Shown piece by piece: positions 48,918 through 60,308 of a stretch of 64,000 nt of DNA (positions are counted from its first letter, which is position 1; the number at the start of each line of letters is the position of its first letter). The notes beneath the pieces were generated by a model, which was not told the origin of the DNA, did no database searches, and was given only the letters and a program-made list of their open reading frames with translations. Source of the DNA: Clitopilus passeckerianus (Eukaryota; Basidiomycota; Agaricomycetes; Agaricales; Entolomataceae); NCBI GenBank assembly GCA_944990035.1, contig CALYLX010000160.1:186001-250000 (forward strand), written 5' to 3'. The translations under genes were made by a program, and so were the position numbers.

Positions 48918-49670
48918 ATGAAGTTCTCACTCCTCGCTGCTACTGCCCTCACGCTCTCTCTGGCTTCTTCCGTATGTGATCTCTTCAGCCTCTGATTTTG
49001 TATAGGAGTTAATGATGTCGTCAGGTCCAATCCTCTCCTGCCCCTGAACGGAGACAGGCTTCAGAAACCTGTGTTTCTGCTACTGAAACCACTTTCAATA
49101 TCCAGGCGCGCTACAAAGACGATTCGACCACGGCCGGCGTCAAGATCATCGCCGTTAACACTGTTCCTCACGTCGGCTACTCCATCCTTAGCGTATATCT
49201 CCTCAGTTCCGTATGAAGCTTGATGATGATCTAATTGTGCTTTCTCTGGGTAGGCTGGAGGTTCGACTTCGTACGACCATATTACGATGGACGGAGGCAG
49301 CCTGGAAGGAGTCATCACTACCAATCCCAACCTCCAAGCCGTCTCGTACACGCTCTTTGCTGGAGAATCCCCGACCTTCATCTCCACCCAGTTCCCTCCT
49401 CCGGCTTGGTCGGGATACTGCTTCTTCGTGGGTTTCTTTCCGCCCTTGTCGATGACGTCTACTAATTGTTTCATCACGCTCTTCATGTAGCCTAACCTCG
49501 CTTCAAGCACCGGACCAAACAACCTGGGTGCCAACGGCCAATCAGACCAGTGGTCGCTTTGCGCCAACTCTACCGCCAGCGGAAGACTGGACGTGGTGTA
49601 CGAAGCTGTTTCTGGCCATCCCCACTACAATCTCGGTGATTGCAGGGGCGTTTGGCTTGAACAAGTCTAA
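48918..49670 (+). CDS. Small secreted protein of unknown function
   Basis: Four exons (48918-48971, 49025-49192, 49254-49427, 49491-49670), each an exact number of codons, give 191 residues. Residues 1-18 (MKFSLLAATALTLSLASS) form a classic signal peptide, followed by a Kex2-like ERR site near residue 27. The mature part has four Cys (CVSA, GYCFF, LCANS, GDCRG), which may form two disulphides, and one NST glycosylation site. It ends RGVWLEQV. No catalytic motif is recognisable. Small secreted Cys-containing proteins of fungi include effectors and cell-wall-associated proteins, but there is nothing here to choose among these. A TATA box precedes it. Exon 1 coincides exactly with the signal peptide. 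Confidence 0.85.
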
Positions 49671-49882
49671 ATTGTGTTATTTACATAATTATTCCTAGAG
49701 GTGGACATGATCAAATGCCCTTGGGTATCTATTTACATATATTGTACAGCGTCTTTTTGCGGATATAGAATCGATCTGCATCTACAATCGTGTTTTGTGT
49801 AAGGTGACTTGAGTGAAGATGACCAGTGTTATACTGGCATAAAAGTTAGTGCGCGTAATAATCCCCGTTCCCAATGCCCATG

Positions 49883-50551
49883 CTAAGGTGTAAGTGGGGT
49901 GCAAAATCCACTGCCCGTTGTAAACCATGGTTTTGGTGTCACCGTCCATATAAAAGCCATAATTAAGAGAACTCGACCGTCAGGAGGGATCGACGGCGAT
50001 ATCTCTACGGATGCTGGTTCTGCTGTTCGAAATATCCATGTCCTTCGAGGCGTGTAAATCGCACTGGGAAGAGTCTCTGGATACCTCATCGCCTAAATCC
50101 CGTAGTCAGATATTGCTAGAACGCCAGATGAAAGAGAAGAATGCCTTACCATGAGTTCATCCTCCGAAAATTCGATAACATAGCGTTGATTTTGCCATGA
50201 CCAGAGTTTTGCGCTGTGAGGAGATTCGGTACATCAGCTGAGAGTATTTTGTTTCTCTTAGGGGGGATGGCCTTACCTTCCGAAAATATCGCCGTGGTTC
50301 TTCGTGATATCCCTAACCATTCTCTGGAAACCATTGATCTCGAATATGCCTTCGCGCCAGTCTATCTTGCCTCTTAGTTGCTCTTGACTATCAGAGTTGC
50401 CTGGATCTTCTAATTCGATCATAGTGGTGATCTTCGGCCCGAGAAATCCAGAGGTGGTTTCTATTCTGAACGTTCTGTGACTACTGGATCCATCAATAGC
50501 CAGGAGAAGAGAGTTGAGGATGTTCTTTTGAGAGACGGTGAAGCTCAACAT
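49883..50551 (-). CDS. DUF6593-like protein
   Basis: Three exons on the minus strand from ATG at 50551 (MLSFTVSQKNILNSLLLAID). Exon 1 ends near FGR with donor GTAAGG. Exon 2 reads AKLWSWQNQRYVIEFSEDEL. Exon 3 starts AMRYPETLPSAIYTPRRTW. The pattern TFRIETTSGFLGPKITTM, IDWREGIFEINGF, then a Trp-rich core and a final PPDGRVLLIMAFIW strand matches the beta-rich DUF6593 domain that is highly expanded in Agaricomycetes; the assignment is from memory of its layout. No function is known. The frame beyond MAFIW may end differently through another intron, so the last 20 residues are uncertain. Confidence 0.7.
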
Positions 50552-51175
50552 ATCAGAGGTGACCTTTGAAGAGCCTGTCGCGTCGTCCTGATGCCTTTAT
50601 ACGACGCCTAAGGACAAGAAAACGTTTGTTATCGTGGTAGTGCGCAGTCAAGGTCGTGAGGGACTCGCCCATCTTCTTAAGCCGAGCAAGGATGAAACTG
50701 ACGAAGAAGAGCTACTTAAGAACAGCGCAGCAGTCGGCTCAATCAAGACCGTTTCTCACCATCGCGCGATGGTACTTTGTGGCTATGGCTCCCCACGAGA
50801 AGCTGATATGAGTCTGACAGAGTGACATGGGCAAAGCTCGGGGTCGAGAGATGGAACTGCGCTGCCGCCACGAATGGCACCGCCATCCAACAGCCGAGCA
50901 TCCCAAATCTGCAACTTTTATGCCTACACCTGCGGAATGTTCTGAGTGATCTACATGCCGCAGCCACAAAACAAACGCGTAATTCTGTGGCACTGCTAAA
51001 TGATGAAGGTTGCTCTGATTGGGTTGCAGTAGGTACGCCAACCAGGATACGCCACCTGGGTTAAACGGACCGGAAACGTGACAATGCACAATGGTATTAC
51101 AAAGAAAAATATGCTACAGTACGACAGTGCAAGGGAGAACTATATAGCAGCGGAACACATCGGCATCGTAAACCC
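50552..51175. other. Intergenic region, no gene seen
   Basis: Overlapping short frames on both strands with no family resemblance. It should contain the promoter of the DUF6593-like gene and the 3' end of FIG4. Confidence 0.45.
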
Positions 51176-54100
51176 TCATCGATGATCTCCAATTCCACTC
51201 AACCACCTCTCGTAGTTGAAGCTGACATGGAGAGCCTCAGTTCGATACGACGGATCCCAGAACTGAGGATTGCCTTTCTCCACATACGCCAGGACCTCCT
51301 TGGGCACATCATCAAACCGTTCCGGAGGCTCCATACCCATACCTGTCCGAATCGTCTGCGAGTAGACTTCCAAGTCTTTACGTTCACCTGCTGTGGTGGG
51401 TGCATCTAGGAGTTCTTGACACTGGTCAATATACCTAGGCAAAGAGTTGTCAGCACGAGGCGATAAAATCAGGAAGGTTAAATTACGCTTACCCTTGATA
51501 TTCGGCTTCCTCTTCTTCTGACACGGACGGGTCCAAGAGTGAAGCCACCACGGCCTCAGTAGAGTGCCTGTCAAGCTCAACAGGCGCCGTGCTGCGTATC
51601 AACTCCGGCTGGGATATAGTGGGTCGTTGAGGCTTCTTGGGGGCGGAGGGTGCAGAGGACATCCATCGGCGGACACCCTGAACAACACTGTGAAGATTTT
51701 TGTCAGTGACTAGTGTGTGCACATGGCAGGGGAGATGAAACGCACCCTGGATGATGAGGTCTCATTCTCCGACCGTGAGCTTCGAAAGGGCTGACGTTCA
51801 TATCCTGGGCAGTTTTCCTATGGCCCGCCGCAGACAAATCAGTATCCGTAAAATCAGACGGCGGAAAGAGCGTACCCAGGGAGCTTCAAAGTGCTATTCA
51901 TCGAGTAAGCAAAATGCTTCCCTAGAGAAGTGAAAAGCAGCGGTCGGTAGTATTCAACCCAAAAGTCTCCATGAAGCTTGACGAAAGTTTTAATCGCCTT
52001 CGTACTGTCTTCCACCACGTAGGCAGGTTCTAGATGTTCTTTCTTGAACCACTGCCGATAGCCGCCTCTGGTGGATTTGTGGGTAATGGGACGTTCGTCT
52101 TGTACACCCAGGAAGAGATTGATGGCAGCTTGCTTGTCGGCGTCTATGGATTTATCAGAGCACTATCTAATAGATGATAGAGAATGAGTTACCAAGTAGC
52201 GAGTTAGTATAGAATCGCCGGATGTTCTCAATAATGTCCCGGGAATGACTGTTCCAATGAGGCATGCGCCGATAAGTCTCCACTCGATTAACCAACGCAC
52301 TCCCAGTATACTGCAAAGCAATCGCTAAAACAACCCTCATCAGCACGCCGAATGTAGAGCAAATATTCAACTTACTATCCCCATGATCATGATACATCTC
52401 CGTCAACATATTCACCGCATCAGAATCAAACGAAAGATTCGGCGTATCCACCACCCCAAGCGCATAAAGCTGATGCCCAAGCGCCCGTTTCCCAAAAACA
52501 AACTGCGCGGCGTTTGTACGATCTAAACAGTCCACGCAGTTCGTTCGACAGATGCCGTTTTGGAGTAATATTGTGTCACGCCATGTTGAACTGCCAGTGG
52601 AGAAAAAATGAATAAATGAAAATGGGAATGCCAAGAGGGAGTTAGAGATTGGGTGATAGATGGCGCAGCAGGGTGAGGGAAGGACACTTACGTGGATTCG
52701 TTTTGGAGGAAGTGGGAGTAGGGTTCGGCGCCGGTGTGGAAGAATCCTGTCATTTGGATGGATTCTTCGGCTATGTCTTCGAGGTAGCTTATAACATCCT
52801 GGGTCTTCCTATACCCCACCAGTTAGATCAGCCCAAATATGTGCAGTGGAGAGGTAAACAAACTCTTTGTAAGCCCTCGACATATCCCAAGCACGATACA
52901 CCATCCTTTTCTCCTTGGGCAGAAACTGGTTGAGGTACCGCACACATTGGGTATACTCATCCAAAAGCTTGGACTCGCGTGGTATTGGTTCTCGCCTCTT
53001 GATCAAGTTGAGGATGGTGATTGGGGTGCCGTATCTTCGGAAGAGGTCGTCGAAATGCTTGGATGCGGCGGAGTAGAATGGGTCGACGACGTTGACTACA
53101 GTTGGGAGGAACCTTGGTCAGGAAGGTATAGCTAGGAAATGTTGGAATACGGACTTTCGATGGGAGGTCTCGGGACCATGCTATTGGTTTCTTGCGTCCA
53201 ATAGATTGGGATGCTGCCACGATACTTTCCGCACGTTAGTACCAGTAGCAACATTAGCACGGGGGGTCAGAATGACTGACCTGGACGTAGCTGGTATAAT
53301 TCGGACTAGGCTTCCTGCCTTGCTGCATACCTTTACCATCAGGACAAGGTTCTTGTGGGGCGGGATAGTAGAAAGATGTTGTCAGCGCCTCGGAAACAAT
53401 CTGTTCTGTTTCAACTTCGTTTGCAACATTGCCCTATCACCAATTAGCTCCCAAACTTGCGCTCGCAAGTGATAGAGCTTACCTCGTCATTGGCACCTCT
53501 CTTCAGATACCGGGCACCAGCAAAGTGCCTGGACCTTCGCGCGATGAGGGTTACGAAGACAACCCTGCCCAGAACGGTGAGTTCTGGCAAAAATGATGAG
53601 GTCAGGCTGGTCGTTACGTGAAAAGGGAGTTAACGCACTGGCTTGGTCCACATGGCCATGTATCATAGGTATCAGCCAGTACGAGCTCGAGAAAGGTCGA
53701 TCATCTTCGTATGTCCCATCCTCTTTGATGAAAGGAGCCGAGAGCAGATGGAAATTCCATGCAAATCGGTCGCTAAAAGGCCATTGTTTCTTGCCATCAG
53801 CTGTACCTCTATCTGCGCCCGTCAGGTTCTGTTGTAGCGTTGAGGTGATGTCGTAAGAATAGCTTTGATTGGAGTCTAGTTAGCTTTCGGATTGAGAATG
53901 ATGGAGGGAGGGAGCACCTGAAGTAGAAGTTCTTGGACATGTCCACTTGCTTGAATATGTTCATCAGCCTTTGCTCCTCGGCTGGTTTCTCTATCTTCTG
54001 ATTTGGGGATACGGGGACGAGCTCGGTGCCCTCGCAGTGGTAGAGGTAGTGACCCCCGAGCAGAGCAACGACAGAACGTTTGGCTATGCAGACCATGTAC

Positions 54101-54570
54101 CAGCCAGCAGTGAACTTGATGAACCCTGTTCCAAATCGATACATAACTTGAGTTTCCAGCACTGTAAGAGATAAGGATAACATACCAGCTATTCCATGGA
54201 TAGGCCGTGCTTTCCCTAGCCCGCCAGAGGTCTTATTCCCATCATCAAGCATCTTCAACATTTCGTTCATCTGCTTCCTGCTATACTCCATTTCATCCTC
54301 AACCACCACCAACTCATCTTGAGCTGTCCTATCGACCTTGATAATGCGATGCCTCGAGTTTGCAGAATTGGACGCAATGATATAAAACCGCAGCCGGTTC
54401 TCATAGAGGATGAACCGATTGAAAGTCGTGGGTGCACTCAATGAGGCAGGCGCGGCAGCTTTCTTCGCGCTAGGTAACTGGTTTGAATCGCTCGAATTTG
54501 AAGTATCTGTTGATATTCCGGACGCCTGAAGGTCTGCAACAACCTCTGGCGTCTGCTCGTTGAGGCTCAT
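51176..54570 (-). CDS. FIG4: SAC-domain phosphoinositide 5-phosphatase Fig4
   Basis: Dephosphorylates PI(3,5)P2 and, with Vac14 and the kinase Fab1, sets its level on vacuole/endosome membranes. It spans more than eight exons. The N-terminus [18 protein letters not shown] is disordered. The SAC N-lobe begins at [19 protein letters not shown] and continues with [13 protein letters not shown] and SKNFYFR. The exon near 53870-53640 gives [14 protein letters not shown] and FAWNFHLL. The catalytic motif [16 protein letters not shown] at about 52570-52520 holds the intact C-x5-R-T. It is followed by [17 protein letters not shown] and [16 protein letters not shown], all typical of Fig4. The C-terminal part ([31 protein letters not shown]) ends at 51176. 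The length, about 900 residues, fits. Most introns are small; exact junctions in the 53000-53600 part were not all resolved. Confidence 0.93.
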
Positions 54571-55542
54571 GATGGTGGCATCAAGCGAACCATGGTCGGC
54601 CTAATTTGGTCGCGCAGCTCCTGCCACTTGCCATCATGATCATTGGCCCCGACGAGCACCACTTGGGCTACGAATAGCAGCGTTCGAAAAGCTTTTGTAG
54701 AGCTTCAATGAATTGTGTTTCTTCAAAGGAACTTTCTAGCATTTTTTTCCCACTTTTCGGCCTCTTCCCTCATGCTGACGTCAGACCTTGAATGCCCATG
54801 AACACAGTACGCTGCATCTCTCAGCGCTCAGCGCCCACCCATCGGTTTCTGATTCTATGCGTGGCTTATCGGCTACTTGTAAGCTTGGTTCTGGAAAGTA
54901 ATGGCGACAAATGTCGCATCTGTTCGTGGTACTGTAACTCCCGAAATCGGGGCTCTCTTGTGCCCACAATCGGCATGTTTATTGTTCTCTCCACAATCAG
55001 TGATTTCCAGGAGCTACATCCGTTTAAAACAGCCGATCCCTGATACCCACGGATTTCTATCATTGCTACAATGCTATCTGCTCTGACAAGGACGTTGCAG
55101 CTCCTAGCTGGTAAGCACTACTTAGCATTGAGGCTGGTCTAATCTTATCCCATGCACTCATAGCCTCAGAGCCTCAAGAATCTCGTTTTTCCCGGCCGTT
55201 GGTCATGGCTAGCCTCGGGGCGTCCTATCAGTCATCTCCAGATTGTGTCCGACTCGCGAGAATCCTGGACATATGATCTCGTATCACTGCACTATCAAAC
55301 AAAAAATATGCCGCCGGCTTTCGCAAGTCAAGACGCTTAACATTCGGCTGTGCCCTTCCCGCGGGTCGATCAGAACAAACTTCCATTCCGTTTCGCCCAC
55401 CATCAATGAGCGCATCTCGCTGCACCCACAAACCAGGGTGCAGCCCACCAGGTCCACCCGAACGAGGAAGCTCGGTTTTATTTTCTGAGGATTATAAATT
55501 GGATGTCCTCTATGTCCCCTGGTTCTAGCATAACCGACTCAG
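54571..55542. promoter_or_regulatory. Divergent intergenic region between FIG4 and membrane-protein gene
   Basis: About 970 bp with only short overlapping frames. It holds both promoters. TATAAA-like sequence at 55493-55498 lies 45-50 bp before the next ATG. A GACGTCA (CRE/ATF-like) heptamer sits near 54778. Confidence 0.4.
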
Positions 55543-56909
55543 ATGACTCCCAAAGAAATCCGCTTGCTCCAGTCTTTCAGATACCAAGACGCCTTCGTGG
55601 TTCAAGTCGCATCGGCAATCTGCTATGGTAGGTTCAAATCTAAATCGTCTCTGCTCCCAGCTAATAATTCTCTTCCAGGACTATCCCTTCCAGTCTTCAC
55701 ATACAGCACGGTGTTATTCTAGTAAGTCGTTGGCTCTCGGGTATTTTCGCCCTTACTGACTCCTCCTACAGTAAGCGAGGATGGAATTCAACCCCAATGA
55801 AGGTTATGACTATCGTAGGATGCATCTGCTTCGTCCTGTCGACCCATAGTCTTGTCGGCAACACCATATTCGCGGATACGGTCTTCTCATCACCTCGAAG
55901 AATGGCCGATGGACATTCTGATCTCCCGGGTGTGCAAATGAGATGGTTGAAGGATACTTGGTTTGGGAGTTCTTTTGCTTCGTGGTTCGAAACAATCGCG
56001 GTAAGATACTTAGCCTAACCAGAGTCCTGGGCGACGTTGTCTCATTCTCACCCATGCTCGGATAGCTGAATGCCAGTGACGCCGTCGTTGTATGGAGAGC
56101 CTCAGTTCTCTTCCAACCTCGTCCCGTCGCGTTTTGGGCTCTATACTTCCTTTTGGCTACTTCAATAGGTGAGCATGCGAACCTCATCCCTTCAGCAACT
56201 ACCCATCTAACATACGCAGTTGTATCTTTCTATGCACCAGCCGTTTACCAAACAAATTTCGACAGATATATAAACTTGGACTCGCACGGACAAGATGTTA
56301 TCAACACCCTGAACTGTGTGAGCGGGTATCTTTCGTTGGGAACCAATGTAATAGCCACCGCCTTGATTGGGTATAAATTTTGGTCAGTCCAACCGGCCAT
56401 TTTTGCTCAGCTAAATCGGGTGTACTTATCGGGATCACAGGGACTACAAGTCGTTTATGACGAAGAATGGGCTGAAAGTTATGGAACGGACTTCTTCCGT
56501 GAAGAAAGTGCTTGTTGTCCTTTTCGAGACGGGGCTTCTATTCTGTTTCTTTCAGGTATGTTAATCGAACTTTATCTTGAATCACTGATGTAACGAGCGC
56601 TGACTCTTGTTTTCTTGAAGGCAACATCGATTATCTTACAGCAAATAACCGTTCAAGTCATCGATGATAAACACAAACAGGCGTGGTTTACTCCAACTCT
56701 GGCTATCGGAAACTTCACGGCCCTGCTCAGCGTATGTTCCTTCTTTGTGGTGGAGTGATCTCAGGCTCTAACTGACGAAAACGCAGGCCGTTTACCCATT
56801 GATCGTTACTGTTCTGGTTTATAGTCGGAATTCGGTGGTGGATAATTATAAGATAGCTTCTTTGGCGGTACATAACCTGGGCGATGTCACCTCGGATGAG
56901 ACTCGATGA
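55543..56909 (+). CDS. Polytopic (about seven-span) membrane protein of Agaricomycete type
   Basis: An integral membrane protein of unknown role. Exons joined in frame begin MTPKEIRLLQSFRYQDAFVV, then YGLSLPVFTYSTVLFYKRGW, MKVMTIVGCICFVLSTHSLV, LNASDAVVVWRASVLFQ, ALYFLLATSI and VVSFYAPAVYQTNFDRYINL. A further intron whose donor is GTCAGT after GYKFW and whose acceptor ends GATCACAG leads to DYKSFMTKNGLKVMERTSS and VLVVLFETGLLFCFFQ, then ATSIILQQITVQVI, and AVYPLIVTVLVYSRNS to the stop. Hydrophobic segments alternate with short loops, with about seven spans and a short cytosolic tail. The layout of an outward N-terminus, WRA after the third span and a conserved VLVxLxESG-like sixth span is shared by a large mushroom family that looks receptor-like but has no known ligand. 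Confidence 0.78.
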
Positions 56910-57160
56910 TGTATTTATGTAGCATTTCTTTCGTGGGGCAACTCTTTCCGGAAATTACTGCGGTCCTCGCCATGCATTCCACCATAAGTCGAACTTTCGA
57001 GGTGATGTAACCCGGCATCCGATTTTAGGAGAATAGGAGAAATTTAAATGAAAATACGTAAAGACATTAAGGAGTGTGTCAGATCGTAAGGGTATCGTTT
57101 AATCAAGTCCAGGTCCGTTGTGGTCCAATATATATACATGCCCGATCTTGTAAATTATTC

Positions 57161-57965
57161 TTATTGAAATCTTCTCTGCCTTTTCCATGGCGTACTAGTG
57201 CGTCGGGACATGAAGGGACGACTGGGCCCGGGGGCGGGTTGTTGTTGTTCTTCGTCGTCAATTTCGATGTCACCATCTGAAGGTCGCTTCTTACGTGGAT
57301 TCATGGAGTCCATGGTTGGCGTAGTTAGTGGTGGAGAGTTCTAGAGAAGCATGACAAGGATGGAATCAGTATTTGTTCGAGAACAGATAGAGCAATTACC
57401 TGTCCTGATTCCATTTGAATCGTGAGTATGGAACCATTGTCACCATCTTCCTCGTAGTTAGCCAGTGAGACCTGTTCTAATCTCGAAGCGAATGGGTGAG
57501 TGAATGAAACCCCGGCAGTCTCAAGCGCTCTGTCTTCCCGTAGTCTATCATCTGGGCCAATTTCTGAGAGGTCAGTCGTAGAGTTCTGGGAGCCTTGGGA
57601 CTGATCCCAACTCCCACTGTCTTGGCTCTCTTGACTATCGTGGCTATTCTGACGCATCTCTGACAAGGGGTCGGAGTCGTACGAGAGACTTGAGGGCTCG
57701 AGGTCATGAGGTACCAGCAAAGGAGATTCCAGGAGGGTAAGATCCACTCCCGCCAACGAGCGAGGAGCCTGTTCAAATTGTTCTGGGGGACCTAGCAGAC
57801 TGTCAGCCACAAATATTTTCGAGGATTTTGACAGCACACACCTTGGTCAGGAATATTGAGATGATTGGGATCTGGAGGTGCAAGGACTGGCATCATGGAT
57901 TCATCTACCCCAGAGCGGTCGGCCATGTCACTGTCAGTGATTGTAGTGTTAACCGAGCCGCCCAT
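57161..57965 (-). CDS. Unknown acidic, Ser-rich protein with basic C-terminus
   Basis: Three exons. The first ends HLNIPDQ, the second runs GPPEQFEQAPRSLAGVDLTL to QMESGQ, and the third, from an acceptor TCTCTAG near 57345, reads NSPPLTTPTMDSMNPRKKRP to KRQRRFQ and TAA. The middle is Ser/Gln/Asp-rich (DSQESQDSGSWDQSQGSQNS), with several SQ sites of the kind phosphorylated by ATM/ATR-type kinases. The third exon has NPRKKRP and WKRQRR, likely nuclear localisation signals. No folded domain is recognised; a nuclear, regulated, mostly disordered protein is a reasonable reading. The start at 57965 (MGGSVNTTITDSDMADRSG) is chosen over an in-frame Met at 57992. Confidence 0.55.
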
Positions 57966-58543
57966 GAATTTCGTGTGTAGGTAGTAAGTCAAGAGTAGAG
58001 TAATATATGATGCCAGTCCTTGCCGCCAGAACCAGGTGATAGCGTGTCAAAGTCGCGAGAAGGTCGAGCGGGAGCTGCAAAGTTGTCGTGAAGAAGGCGT
58101 TATAAATCCAGAGAGGTGCTTGTGGGTGCTTGTATGATTCATTCTTTCCCGACGTGCGTATCTTATACTAGTGTCTTGTACCGAAGGCTCCTCGACTCGG
58201 AGACGGAAAACAATTCATATAAGAACTAGCCGCCGAACAATGCCACGAAATCGTCGTCGAGAGATACAGTCGTCAAGAAAACGACTAATGACTTCCGTAA
58301 GGCACCCTTGAGGACCCTTGTTTTACGGCTCCAAATGCCAATTATTGGGCCACAAAGTTCTGTCAAGGCAAGCAGGGAAGAGATGGTAGCCAACACTAAA
58401 ACAAGGAGTTGCTATCCTTTCATGAGGGGGAGGCGGATCGGCGTTCGGATGGTTTCTAGGTGAATGATCGTCGAAATGTCTTGATTTGGGCAAAGTCGAG
58501 ATTGCTCCCGAGCACGGTCCGCCACTTTTCCGCCACACCCACC
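57966..58543. promoter_or_regulatory. Divergent intergenic region with left unit of a 61-bp repeat
   Basis: It separates the unknown acidic gene from the nuclease-like gene. Its right end (58434-58494) is a near copy of 60125-60185. No other gene is seen; the promoter of the plus-strand gene should include the repeat. Confidence 0.45.
58434..58494. repeat. Dispersed 61-bp repeat, unit 1
   Basis: Both units begin CGGATCGGC and share TTCGGAT, GATCGTCGAAATGTCT and ATTTGGGCAAA in the same order with about eight to ten substitutions. Unit 1 ends 50 bp before the ATG at 58544. Confidence 0.7.
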
Positions 58544-59385
58544 ATGGCGAACTTGATTCGCACTCCTAAAGCAGGAAATGACTGGACGAGGAATGAGCTG
58601 GCTGCCTATCACATCGAATGTCATCGTGAAGATCCATATACTTTCTTCGGTGTCCAGGCGCTTCCAGAACCACAGATAGACCCTGAGCTCCTCACCTCCC
58701 TTAACGCAAGACATGCAACGAATGACAGCACTGCCGAACTCCTCAACTTGTTAGATATGGCGATGAAGCCTCGGAGCAGGGGGAACTCTGCCGTCGTCGA
58801 TTTTACAGTGGAACTTTTCAGGGCCCTCGGATACTCTAAACGCACTCGTGTTGCTTGTACTCGGAGGGACTTGAGCCTTCTCATCTGTGGCGAATTCAGA
58901 AAGGCCCACACCGATGTCTGCATAATAGATCGTGACCGGGACGACATACTTCTGCTCGTTCAAGAAGATAATCGTTTTGATGCGGCCGACGGTGCAGATC
59001 CCGAAGCTCAGCTAATAGCCTCTGCTATTGCAGCCTTTGACATCAACAATAGGGAGAGGGAACGAGCCGATTTGGACCCAATTGACTCAAAGGTGTGTCC
59101 TACTATGTCATCTATGTTGGAATACATCCCTGAAAGATTATTTAGATTATGTCTGGCCTCGCGATGGTGGGCACCACACCGACGTTCTACAAAATTCCCG
59201 TCACAAAAGATCTGGTACAGCATGTGGCCCAGGGCACCTATCCCCCCGACCCCACCTGTGTTACTTTCTGTCATGCGCCAGTCTCTAGACCTGCTCGTCG
59301 GGACATTGAGGGGATGAAACCTCTCGATAACAGGGGCCATATTCTTAGTTGTTACGAAGCATTCAAGACGGTTGTAGGTATCTAA
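58544..59385 (+). CDS. Agaricomycete protein with a possible restriction-nuclease-like (PD-(D/E)xK) motif
   Basis: A 262-residue protein: exon 58544-59092 (183 codons), intron 59093-59145 with GTGTGT and TTTAG ends, exon 59146-59385. It starts MANLIRTPKAGNDWTRNELA, then TFFGVQALPEP. The central part has VVDFTVELFRALGYSKRTRV, RRDLSLLICGE, TDVCIIDRDRDDILLLVQED, then DPEAQLIASAIAAFDINNRE. The second exon gives MVGTTPTFYKIPVT, RPARRDIEGMKPLDNR and YEAFKTVV. I know this as a repeated mushroom family of unknown function. The spacing of Glu/Asp, a hydrophobic strand and QED-x-R resembles the core of PD-(D/E)xK nucleases; in the copies I recall the residue after QED is Lys, here it is Asn, so activity would be doubtful. 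This structural reading is inference. A 61-bp repeat just upstream recurs 1.7 kb downstream. Confidence 0.75.
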
Positions 59386-60308
59386 TTCCATGATACAATA
59401 TATTACCACCGTCAGGCTCCCTTGTTCTACGACTCACGGATAGGAATAACGCCCCAGAATTGATGTTGGCGGTCTCATTCAGATAATTCTATCAATTGCA
59501 TAAACCGAGAAGAGCCAGTGCTTGACTATTGCGAGATCAACGCCGTTCCGGTGAACAAAAGCTGCTGGATCTCTCTTCCTGGCCCAAGCCTATCGTCTTC
59601 TCGAACGATAGTCGCCCGCGAGCGGCACAAACGCTGACCACTTTACCTCGCACAAAGGCGGGGGAATCGAACTCAGGGAAAAAGAGTGAGAAAAAGAACT
59701 TGAAGCGTAGTGGTTCCTTCAAGCCACCAGTAATGGTCTGATGCGGGTGACCAAGCCAATGACAAGAGGAAGTCACTCTATCTGTACCCACATTTCTGCA
59801 CACCGTAGATATAGATATAGATATCTTTGGGTCGCCTGAGATGGGCTTCACCCCAACACGTGCCACCAGGTGATGTCCCACACCCAACAACCCGCAAGCT
59901 AGGATCCCCCCCTCGACTCAAGCGCATCAAAGGTAGCAGCTGTTCGCAATGATCGGCTAGTAAGTGCTAGAAGGCAACCACACGAAAGCCACAAACATGA
60001 GATCTCGGCTCCCCGGGGTGGCAGATAGTAACGGTACTGACTATGGGTAAACGTGGCAGGGGCTTTCAAGTCTTTGGTGAGTTTTGCGTGGTACACGGGG
60101 GTGTGTCGATCGAGACGGAGGACACGGATCGGCATTCGGATAGTTTCCACCTGAAGGATCGTCGAAATGTCTTTATTTGGGCAAACCTGGCAAGGTACAA
60201 AAATTACAATAGTTTTGAGGACGTTCATGAGAACGAACAGCACAACACGATAGCACATGAAGCAAGGGAGAGATAATTACAAGCAGTAAAAACAAACGCG
60301 AATCTATC
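59386..60308. other. Intergenic region with microsatellite and possible relic
   Basis: A Lys/Ser-rich frame at 59529-59741 (KSEKKNLKRSGSF) lacks supporting context. Near 59806-59824 there is a short (TAGATA)n run. The second copy of the 61-bp repeat is at 60125-60185. No other gene is seen. Confidence 0.45.
60125..60185. repeat. Dispersed 61-bp repeat, unit 2
   Basis: Near copy of 58434-58494 in the same orientation, but not followed by a homologue of the nuclease-like gene. It looks like the abandoned promoter-proximal end of a second copy of that gene. Confidence 0.7.

Noticed and set aside
59640..59720. TTCGATTCCCCC on the minus strand resembling a tRNA B box
   Set aside because: The flanking bases cannot form a T-arm stem, and there is no A box or acceptor stem at the right distance.
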